Source of the DNA: an uncultured Collinsella sp.
Lineage (GTDB): Bacteria > Actinomycetota > Coriobacteriia > Coriobacteriales > Coriobacteriaceae
Direction of reading: 5' to 3'
NCBI GenBank assembly: GCA_900552395.1
Contig: URZJ01000076.1
Span: 1-7,724, forward strand
Length of the DNA stretch: 7,724 bases
Below are positions 1 through 5,424 of the stretch, piece after piece. Numbering within the stretch: position 1 is the stretch's first letter; each line of letters opens with the position of its first letter. A program made the translations under genes and the position numbers. The notes under the pieces are model-generated. The model worked only from the letters and a program-made list of their open reading frames with translations, did no database searches and had not been told where the DNA came from.

Positions 1-2
1 TC

Positions 3-500
3 ATGGCTAAAGATTCCAGCTTCGACGTCGTGTCCGAGGTCAACATGCAAGAGGTCGACAACGCCTTCCAGCAGACCACGCGCGAGATTTCCCAGCGCTA
101 TGACCTGAAGGATTCCGGCGCCACGATCGAGCTTTCGAAGGGCGACAAGCTCTTTACGATCAACGCCCCGGCCGACTTTGTCTCCAAGCAGATCATCGAT
201 GTCCTGAGCTCCAAGCTCATCAAGCGCGGCATCGACCTCAAGGCTGTCTCGTGGGATGCTCCGCAGGCGGCATCGGGCGGCACCGTGCGCGTGCTCGGCC
301 ATATCGTCGAGGGTATCGACCAGGCGACCGCCAAGAAGATCAATAAGGACATCAAGGACCAAAAGCTCAAGGTCAAGGTGACCATCGAGGCCGAGAAGCT
401 GCGTGTTTCCTCTGCTTCGAAGGACGCGTTGCAGACCGTTATCCAGTTCCTGCGCGACCAGGACTACGGCCAGCCGCTGCAGTTCACCAACTACCGCTAA
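3..500 (+). CDS. yajQ: YajQ family nucleotide-binding protein
   Basis: The protein has 165 residues, close to the roughly 163 usual for the family. It opens with the characteristic DSSFDVVSEVNMQEVDNA block, followed by a REISQRYDLKDSGATIEL stretch, and ends in the family-typical QFTNYR. YajQ proteins are small cytoplasmic proteins built from two ferredoxin-like folds that bind nucleotides; a Xanthomonas homologue is reported to bind cyclic di-GMP, and the role elsewhere is unclear. The ATG is only two bases from the window edge, so its ribosome binding site and promoter cannot be seen; the start is accepted because it matches the family N-terminus exactly. rimO starts 27 nt downstream, so the two genes are probably co-transcribed. 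The family call is firm; a c-di-GMP role here would be inference only. Confidence 0.95.
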   Translation: MAKDSSFDVVSEVNMQEVDNAFQQTTREISQRYDLKDSGATIELSKGDKLFTINAPADFVSKQIIDVLSSKLIKRGIDLKAVSWDAPQAASGGTVRVLGHIVEGIDQATAKKINKDIKDQKLKVKVTIEAEKLRVSSASKDALQTVIQFLRDQDYGQPLQFTNYR

Positions 501-527
501 TATCATTCGAAAGGACTGCTCTCCAAC

Positions 528-1875
528 ATGGATACACCGTTGGGCTCCGTGCTCTACATCACCCTCGGGTGCGCTAAGAACGAGGTTGACACCGACCGCA
601 TGCGTTCTCTTTTAACCGCCGCGGGCTACGAGGAGGCATTCGACCCACAGGATGCCGATATCGCCATCGTCAATACATGCTCGTTCCTCGCCTCCGCAAC
701 GTCCGAGAGCATCGAGACCACGCTCGAGCTCGCCAACGAGGTTCAGGACGGCGTTCGTTCTTGTCCCATCGTCATGTGCGGCTGTGTGCCGTCGCGCTAT
801 GGCGACGACCTGCCTGACGAGCTGCCCGAGGTCGCTGCCTTTGTGAAGGCCGACGAGGAGGACGGCATCGTGGCGGTCATCGATGGCGTGCTGGGTGTCG
901 AGCGTGAGATCGCTGCCTATATTCCGCAAGTCAAGCGCACTGTCGAGGGCGACGTTGCTTACGTCAAGATTTCCGATGGCTGCAACCGCTTTTGTAGCTT
1001 CTGCATGATCCCGTATATCCGCGGTCGTTATCACTCGCGCAATGCCGAGAGCATTATCTCCGAGGTGCGCGACTTGGTTGCCGGCGGTGTGCGAGAGATC
1101 GTGCTGATCGGCCAGGACACGGGCATCTGGGGCACCGACTTTGCGGATGGTGACGTCGCCGAGGGCTCGCCGCGCAATCTGGCGCAGCTGCTGCGCGCCG
1201 TAGCCGAGGCCGTGCGCCCGCACAACGTCTGGGTCCGCGTGCTCTATCTGCAGCCCGAGGGCATGACCGACGCTTATCGATACGATTCGCGATACGCCCG
1301 AGGTGCTGCCTTATATCGATATCCCCGTGCAGCACTGCGACGCGCGCATCCTCAAGGCTATGCGCCGTTCTGGTTCGCGCCAGGAGCTCGAGGACCTGTT
1401 CCGCGATCTGCGTGAGCGTATCCCCGGCATCGTGATCCGTTCCACGGCCATGGTCGGCTTCCCGACCGAGACCGACGACGAGTTCCGCGACCTTATCGAC
1501 TTTATGGACACCGTCGGCTTTGACTACACGAGCGTCTTTGCCTACTCGCAGGAGGAGGGCAGCCTGGCCGCTAAGATGGAGGGTCAGGTCGATGAGGAGG
1601 TCAAGCTCGAGCGCGCCCAGGAGGCCATGGACCTGGCCGAGTCGCTCGGTTTTGCCGCCACCGCCGCACATGTGGGCGAGCGCGCCCAGGTGATCGTCGA
1701 CGGCATCGAGGAGACCGAGGACGGCGCCGAGCTGATCGGCCATGCTTGGTTCCAGGCGCCCGATTCCGATGGCGCGGTGCATCTGGACGCCAGCGAGGCG
1801 TCCGTGGGCGATATTCTGACGGTCGAGTTTACCGATAGCTTCTGCTATGAGCTTATCGGCCATGTTGTGGAGTAG
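528..1875 (+). pseudogene. rimO: RimO, ribosomal protein S12 methylthiotransferase, frameshifted
   Basis: RimO is a radical-SAM enzyme that adds a methylthio group to an aspartate of ribosomal protein S12. The N-terminal UPF0004 domain keeps its three cluster cysteines (C15 in TLGCAKNEVD, C51 in NTCSF, C86 in CGCVPSRY). The radical-SAM motif is CNRFCSFC (C152, C156, C159). After MTD (codon 1269-1271) the frame is lost; homology resumes at 1273 in the next frame with LIDTIRD..VLPYIDIPVQH and runs through a C-terminal TRAM-type domain to the stop at 1875. Read as written, translation stops at 1415 after 295 aa. Restoring two bases gives about 449 aa, a normal length (E. coli about 441). The start has AAGGA at 511-515, a rather long 12 nt from the ATG. 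The break removes the end of the radical-SAM domain and all of TRAM, so the gene as written should be non-functional unless this is a sequence error. Confidence 0.9.
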
Positions 1876-1884
1876 GAGAGCATC

Positions 1885-2523
1885 GTGGCAAACGAGAGCA
1901 ATAAGGAACTGACGAGTGTTTGGACGCCCGCCAACATCGTGACGTGTGTGCGCATCGTCTTTATCCCGGTGTTCATGATCGTGTCGGCGCTTTCTCACAC
2001 GAGTGTTGCCGGTACAGATTGGAGCACCTTCGACGGCCCGCTCGCCGCCGCAGCCTTCATTCTGTACGTCATCCTGTCGTGCACCGATAAAGTTGACGGC
2101 TATCTGGCGCGTTCGCGCAATGAGATTACCGATTTCGGTAAGTTCTTGGACCCCATCGCCGATAAGCTGCTGGTGTTCTCGGCTCTGCTGCTGTTCTTGG
2201 ATTTTGGCGCTGTGACCGTGTGGTCCGTGTTCATTATCCTGTTCCGTGAACTGCTGGTGAGCGCCCTACGCATGGTCGCGAGTGCGGCCGGTGTGGTCGT
2301 TGCGGCCGATAAGCTCGGCAAGTACAAGACGGCAACCACGATGGTCTCCATCTGCGGTTACCTGTGCGTTTTTGCGATGGCCGGCTTGCACCTTGGCCCG
2401 GTGGCGCTGACGCTCGGCATCTACTCGGTGTCGCGCTTCCTGTACGCCGTTGCCGTTGTCCTGACCGTTATCTCGGGCGCCCAGTACTTCTGGAACTGCC
2501 GCAAGATCGTCTTTTCGGTATAG
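1885..2523 (+). CDS. pgsA: CDP-diacylglycerol–glycerol-3-phosphate 3-phosphatidyltransferase
   Basis: This integral membrane enzyme (212 aa) makes phosphatidylglycerophosphate from CDP-diacylglycerol and glycerol-3-phosphate, the committed step to phosphatidylglycerol and cardiolipin. The full CDP-alcohol phosphotransferase signature DGxxARx8GxxxDxxxD is present: D71, G72, A75, R76, G85, D89 and D93, which coordinate the metal and CDP. Hydrophobic helices lie at about residues 16-36, 52-66, 95-108 and 111-140, with two more in the C-terminal third. I chose the GTG start at 1885 because AGGAG at 1874-1878, overlapping the rimO stop codon, sits 6 nt upstream; this spacing suggests translational coupling to rimO. 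The superfamily is certain from the motif. PgsA rather than another CDP-alcohol transferase is inferred from length, sequence style and neighbours (pgsA-cinA-recA is a common Gram-positive order). Confidence 0.93.
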   Translation: MANESNKELTSVWTPANIVTCVRIVFIPVFMIVSALSHTSVAGTDWSTFDGPLAAAAFILYVILSCTDKVDGYLARSRNEITDFGKFLDPIADKLLVFSALLLFLDFGAVTVWSVFIILFRELLVSALRMVASAAGVVVAADKLGKYKTATTMVSICGYLCVFAMAGLHLGPVALTLGIYSVSRFLYAVAVVLTVISGAQYFWNCRKIVFSV

Positions 2524-2535
2524 GTCCTGGTGGGT

Positions 2536-3066
2536 ATGACGGACTCTTTTGAGCAGATTTCCGCACATAATGAGGAGCTGGCGCGTGATATTGTCGAGCG
2601 CGCGAGCGCTCGGGGCGTGACGGTTTCGACGGCTGAGTCGCTGACGGCTGGTATGATCGCCTCGACGATTGCCGATATCCCGGGTGCCTCGGCGGTGCTG
2701 CGTGGCGGTGCGGTGACCTACTGCGATGAGATCAAGCATCATGTTCTGGGTGTTGAGCAGGAGACGCTCGACCGCTATACCGCGGTGTCACATCAGACCG
2801 CGCGCGAGATGGCGGCGGGTTCGCTGGAGCTGTACCAGAGCGATATTGCCGTGAGCGCAACGGGTTATGCCGGCCCCGGCGGCGGCACTGAGGACGATCC
2901 GGCTGGCACTTTCTATATTGGCTGGGCGTATCGCGCGGCTGATGGGGAAGTGCCGGTCGTGGACTCTGTGCGCTGCCACTATGAGGGCGACCGTTCGTGT
3001 GTTCGTGCCCATGCGGTCGCGGAGGCATTGGGACGCATTGCTCTTGTGCTCAACTCTATGGAATAG
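2536..3066 (+). CDS. cinA: CinA C-terminal domain protein (PncC-type NMN amidohydrolase)
   Basis: A 176-residue protein consisting only of the CinA C-terminal domain. It carries the active-site segment STAESLTAG (about residues 31-39), followed by GASAVLRGGAVTYCDEIKHHVLGV, and the glycine-rich ATGYAGPGGGT block (about 108-118). In characterised members this domain deamidates nicotinamide mononucleotide, feeding NAD salvage. The N-terminal MoCF-like/pyrophosphatase domain of long CinA proteins is absent. The start is uncertain: ATG 2536 is used here, but an in-frame GTG at 2530 has a weak AGG at 2522-2524, directly after the pgsA stop at 2521-2523. The gene lies between pgsA and recA as in many Gram-positives. 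Here recA has its own promoter, so cinA is probably the last gene of the yajQ-rimO-pgsA unit. Confidence 0.92.
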   Translation: MTDSFEQISAHNEELARDIVERASARGVTVSTAESLTAGMIASTIADIPGASAVLRGGAVTYCDEIKHHVLGVEQETLDRYTAVSHQTAREMAAGSLELYQSDIAVSATGYAGPGGGTEDDPAGTFYIGWAYRAADGEVPVVDSVRCHYEGDRSCVRAHAVAEALGRIALVLNSME

Positions 3067-3074
3067 ACGTGTTT

Positions 3075-3110
3075 TCAGGGGCCCTTAATTGTGGAGATAG
3101 GGACCCCTGA
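3075..3110 (+). terminator. Hairpin after cinA, possible terminator
   Basis: The arms 3075-3087 and 3098-3110 pair over about 12 positions around a 10-nt loop. The core is CAGGGG (3076-3081) with CCCCTG (3104-3109); there is one C·A mismatch (3082/3103) and one G·U pair (3085/3100). It starts 8 nt after the cinA stop, where an operon terminator is expected. The downstream sequence is only weakly T-rich (ATTT at 3114-3117), so it is not a textbook intrinsic terminator. It could instead be a weak or Rho-assisted terminator, or a 3'-end stabilising structure. Confidence 0.5.
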
Positions 3111-3185
3111 CGAATTTAGCGTTTGCGCTGGTTATAGGTGTATTCTTGCCTTCCTTGTTCTTATTCGGCCCTTTGTGGTCAAGCA

Positions 3186-3223
3186 TTTGGTCAGTGTTTG
3201 GTCGGCGTTTGGTTGGGTTTTGG
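3186..3223 (+). repeat. Four TTTGG units at 11-bp period upstream of recA promoter
   Basis: TTTGG begins at 3186, 3197, 3208 and 3219, exactly 11 bp apart. The first two units are TTTGGTC and the third is TTTGGTT. A degenerate earlier relative (TTTGTGGTC) starts at 3172. The last unit ends 32 bp before the recA -35 element. The function is unknown. The spacing is close to one helical turn, so a phased protein-binding array is possible, as is a decayed tandem repeat. Confidence 0.6.
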
Positions 3224-3255
3224 AAAGACTGCCTGCATATGATTGGCCTGAACGG

Positions 3256-3284
3256 TTGACCACGAACAGCCGTTCGTTTACTAT
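3256..3284 (+). promoter_or_regulatory. recA promoter
   Basis: The -35 element TTGACC (3256-3261) and the -10 element TACTAT (3279-3284) are separated by the optimal 17 bp, predicting a start near 3291 and a very short leader of about 24 nt before the recA ATG. The spacer holds the LexA box, so repressor and RNA polymerase should exclude each other. A further TATGAT at 3238-3243 has no matching -35 and is not called. Confidence 0.8.
3263..3276. promoter_or_regulatory. LexA (SOS) box of recA
   Basis: CGAACAGCCGTTCG is a perfect match to the Gram-positive/actinobacterial SOS box CGAAC-N4-GTTCG. The palindrome extends by one base pair on each side (A3262/T3277). It lies wholly in the 17-bp spacer of the recA promoter. 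By established LexA biology, the repressor is expected to block recA (and the adjacent recX) until self-cleavage on activated RecA filaments. The lexA gene is not in this window. Confidence 0.9.
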
Positions 3285-3301
3285 CAATGCAGGTTGTTAA
3301 G

Positions 3302-3308
3302 AGGAGGG
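3302..3308 (+). promoter_or_regulatory. recA ribosome binding site
   Basis: AGGAGGG is a strong Shine-Dalgarno sequence, 6 nt before ATG 3315. It fixes the recA start and argues against the in-frame TTG at 3294 upstream of it. Confidence 0.85.
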
Positions 3309-3314
3309 CTATTC

Positions 3315-4463
3315 ATGGCCAAGAATTCAGGTCCCGTACGTACCGTTCATGCACCCACGACGGGTAAAGAGCGCGAAGAGATGATCGCCACCACCAAGGC
3401 CGAGATCGAGAAGAAGTTCGGTCAAGGCTCCATCATGAGGTATGGTGACGGCGGCCCCGAGCTTGAGGTTGAGGCCATCCCCACGGGGGCTCTGGCACTC
3501 GATGCCGCTCTGGGTATCGGCGGTGTGCCGCGCGGCCGTATCGTCGAGATTTACGGTCCTGAGTCCTCCGGTAAGACGACGCTTTCGCTCGAGATCCTGG
3601 CCGAAGCCCAGGCAATGGGTGGCGTGGTGGCATTTATCGATGCCGAGCACGCGCTCGATCCCACGTATGCCGCGCGCATTGGCGTGGATATCGACGAGGT
3701 ACTGATTTCCCAGCCTGATACGGGTGAGCAGGCGCTCGAGATTGTTGACATGCTCGTGCGTTCCGGCGCCATCGATGCCATCGTCGTCGACTCCGTCGCC
3801 GCGCTGACCCCGCGTGCCGAGATCGAGGGAGAGATCGGCGATACCACGGTCGGTTTGCAAGCTCGTCTGATGAGTCAGGCGCTCCGCAAGCTCGCCGGCT
3901 CGCTGTCCAAGTCCAACACGACATGCATCTTCATTAACCAGCTGCGAGAGAAGATCGGCGTCATGTTCGGCAACCCCGAGACCACGACGGGCGGCCGCGC
4001 CCTTAAGTTCTTCTCTTCGGTGCGTATCGACATTCGCCGCATCGACAGCATTAAGCTTAAGGATGAGGTTATCGGTAACCGCGTGCGTGCCAAGGTCGTT
4101 AAGAACAAGGTGGCAGCTCCGTTCCGTTCTGCTGAGTTCGACATCATGTACGGTACGGGCATCTCTAAGGAGGGCTCGATTCTGGACATGGCTGTCGAGT
4201 GCGGCATTTGCAAGAAGATGGGCTCCTGGTTTGCCTATGGCGAGGACAAGCTCGGCAACGGTCGCGAGGCCGCCAAGGCGTTCCTGCGCGAACACCCCGA
4301 TTGCGCCGACGAGATTGAGCATAAGGTCCGCCTTGCCTGCGGGCTTGAGTTTGATGACGATGCTCCGTCCGAGGTCGAGCTGACCGATCAGCCTGCGCCT
4401 GAGGAGTTTGACGAGCTTTACGCCATCGATGGTTCCGCCATGCTCGATGATGACGACGAGTAG
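3315..4463 (+). CDS. recA: Recombinase RecA
   Basis: RecA (382 aa) is the cytoplasmic ATPase that forms filaments on single-stranded DNA, catalyses strand exchange and triggers LexA self-cleavage. Visible landmarks are the Walker A motif GPESSGKT (residues 81-88), Walker B VVDS (D159), the FINQLREKIGVMFGNPETTTGG segment containing Q209 and loop L2 (about 207-227), and an acidic tail ending LDDDDE. Compared with E. coli RecA the motifs are shifted by 15 residues, because the N-terminus has an extra segment before the KAEIEKKFGQGSIMR helix. The strong ribosome binding site at 3302-3308 supports this longer start. The gene has its own LexA-controlled promoter, and recX begins 11 nt after its stop. 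All catalytic residues look intact. Confidence 0.98.
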   Translation: MAKNSGPVRTVHAPTTGKEREEMIATTKAEIEKKFGQGSIMRYGDGGPELEVEAIPTGALALDAALGIGGVPRGRIVEIYGPESSGKTTLSLEILAEAQAMGGVVAFIDAEHALDPTYAARIGVDIDEVLISQPDTGEQALEIVDMLVRSGAIDAIVVDSVAALTPRAEIEGEIGDTTVGLQARLMSQALRKLAGSLSKSNTTCIFINQLREKIGVMFGNPETTTGGRALKFFSSVRIDIRRIDSIKLKDEVIGNRVRAKVVKNKVAAPFRSAEFDIMYGTGISKEGSILDMAVECGICKKMGSWFAYGEDKLGNGREAAKAFLREHPDCADEIEHKVRLACGLEFDDDAPSEVELTDQPAPEEFDELYAIDGSAMLDDDDE

Positions 4464-4474
4464 CGGTTACGCTC

Positions 4475-5167
4475 ATGTCGTATACGGTGACCGAGGCCAC
4501 GGTCGTCTTTCCCGATAAGAAGGCGGCCTCCTCTTTCTCGAGCGGGTATGCGTCCAAAAAGCCTTGCGCACATATCGATTGTGAGCTTGAGGGCGGTTTT
4601 GAGCGGTCCATTTGGATTCCCGTGCGGGTCGCGCGCCTGTATGTCAAAAATCGCCCCGATCTTCCCTGTGATTGGGATAACTTTCGTGAAGCGGTGCAGC
4701 TCATCGAGCGTAAATGTGCACTTACCATGGTGACCGAGATGCTATCGCGACGCGACCATGCGACGGGTGAGGTCTGTGACAAGTTGGCGCGCTACGGCTT
4801 TCGCCAGCCCGCGATCGATTTCGCCGTCGAGCGCGCCACCGAGTATCGCTTTTTAGACGAGAACCGCTTTTGCTCGTACTTTATCGAGGAACGCAAGCGG
4901 CGCGGTTGGGGACAGCGTAAAATCGAGACCGAGCTCAAGCGCCGTCATGTCGTGCTCGATGACATTCCCGGTTATCCGGAGGATTATTTTGCCGTCGAAG
5001 ACGATTTGGCGCGTGCGTCAGCCCTGCTCGCCAAGCGGCGTGTTCCAGAGACGCGCGGATTCGAAAAACTGGTTCGGTTTTTGATGGGCAAGGGCTTCTC
5101 GTATCACATCGCCGCCGATGCCGTTAAGGCACGTCTCGATGCCGAACGTGAGGAATGTGCGGTTTAG
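4475..5167 (+). CDS. recX: Regulatory protein RecX
   Basis: RecX (230 aa) binds RecA and modulates filament growth, generally limiting recombinase activity. The family's three-helix repeats are visible: LSRRDHATGEVCDKLARYGF with FAVERATEYRFLDENRFCSYFIEERKRRGWG (about residues 90-145), then KIETELKRRHVVLDDIP, and a final repeat ELLxx-like segment around FEKLVRFLMGKGFSYHIAADAVKARL (about 196-221). The first 70-80 residues form a less conserved N-terminal extension, which is common in Gram-positive RecX. Only 11 nt separate it from the recA stop and no Shine-Dalgarno is obvious, so expression likely depends on recA transcription and translational coupling, making it part of the SOS response. Family assignment rests on the repeats and on the recA-recX pairing. 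Confidence 0.92.
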   Translation: MSYTVTEATVVFPDKKAASSFSSGYASKKPCAHIDCELEGGFERSIWIPVRVARLYVKNRPDLPCDWDNFREAVQLIERKCALTMVTEMLSRRDHATGEVCDKLARYGFRQPAIDFAVERATEYRFLDENRFCSYFIEERKRRGWGQRKIETELKRRHVVLDDIPGYPEDYFAVEDDLARASALLAKRRVPETRGFEKLVRFLMGKGFSYHIAADAVKARLDAEREECAV

Positions 5168-5229
5168 GCGTATGCGTTTTGTGGCCCTGCCGTTCACCGC
5201 GTTTTAGCCGCCGTGCTGGAGCCATTTAT

Positions 5230-5258
5230 TTGACAGTTGTTGTGGTTCAACGTACGAT
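5230..5258 (+). promoter_or_regulatory. Promoter for rny leader or a small RNA
   Basis: A perfect -35 TTGACA (5230-5235) is followed after exactly 17 bp by TACGAT (5253-5258), which fits the TAnnnT -10 pattern. The predicted start is about 5265, giving a leader of roughly 160 nt to the rny ATG. The -35 hexamer overlaps one arm of a 7-bp inverted repeat whose other arm covers the predicted start, so a regulator binding both arms would cover the promoter. Confidence 0.7.
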
Positions 5259-5287
5259 AAACACTGTCATTTGCTTTGTGATATGTG

Positions 5288-5310
5288 CTCATCTGTGATG
5301 AGTTTGTTTA
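5288..5310 (+). other. Weak hairpin followed by T-rich run in rny leader
   Basis: CTCATC (5288-5293) pairs perfectly with GATGAG (5297-5302) around a TGT triloop, and TTTGTTTA follows at 5303-5310. The stem is only 6 bp and AT-containing, so termination here would be inefficient. It may be a pausing or partial attenuation site. Confidence 0.35.
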
Positions 5311-5363
5311 TATGTTTATCTGTATCCGACCCGCATAAGCTGCGCCCATATTACTCAAATGTC

Positions 5364-5398
5364 GCGAGCCGTTCGTAAGGACGGTTCGCTTTGTTGTG
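5364..5398 (+). terminator. GUAA-capped intrinsic terminator-like hairpin before rny
   Basis: The arms 5364-5374 and 5379-5389 pair over 11 bp, with two G·U pairs (5368/5385 and 5373/5380), closed by a C-G pair on a GUAA (GNRA) tetraloop at 5375-5378. TTTGTTGTG follows at 5390-5398. It looks like an intrinsic terminator, yet lies only about 26 nt before the rny start codon and about 100 nt inside the transcript expected from the 5230-5258 promoter. It may end the recA-recX transcript, act as an rny attenuator, or end a short RNA of about 130 nt. Confidence 0.7.
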
Positions 5399-5413
5399 TA
5401 ACGAATCCATAAA

Positions 5414-5419
5414 AAGGAG
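5414..5419 (+). promoter_or_regulatory. rny ribosome binding site
   Basis: AAGGAG with a 5-nt spacer to ATG 5425 sets the rny start. The in-frame GTG at 5419, which begins inside this Shine-Dalgarno, is not the likely start. Confidence 0.75.
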
Positions 5420-5424
5420 TGAGC

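Larger units (their letters stand above)
5168..5424. other. recX–rny intergenic region
   Basis: This 257-nt gap is visibly more AT-rich than its neighbours. The first 60 nt after recX show no clear terminator. The rest holds a near-consensus promoter, an inverted repeat around it (TGACAGT 5231-5237 with ACTGTCA 5263-5269), two hairpins and the rny ribosome binding site. A 31-codon frame (5283-5378) exists but has no ribosome binding site, so I do not call it a gene. Confidence 0.7.

Noticed and set aside
1260..1310. Programmed ribosomal frameshifting in rimO.
   Set aside because: I see no slippery heptamer, stimulatory stem or internal Shine-Dalgarno near 1272, and RimO is not known to use recoding.
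3238..3243. TATGAT as a second -10 element for recA.
   Set aside because: No acceptable -35 lies 16-18 bp upstream, where the sequence is GGGTTT-like.
3091..3300. A 69-codon frame between cinA and recA.
   Set aside because: It starts inside the hairpin without a ribosome binding site, runs through the repeat array, recA promoter and LexA box, and its product looks like no known protein.
3327..4322. Long open frame on the minus strand opposite recA (331 codons), and similar long antisense frames opposite rimO and rny.
   Set aside because: These are by-products of G/C-rich third codon positions on the + strand. The translations are low-complexity and lie opposite clearly conserved proteins.
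5283..5378. A 31-codon frame (ATG 5283, TAA in the hairpin loop) that could be an rny leader peptide.
   Set aside because: It has no ribosome binding site at 5283 or at the internal ATG 5298, and its codons (TTA, ATA, several Cys) differ from the neighbours. The stop falling in the tetraloop is intriguing but most likely chance.
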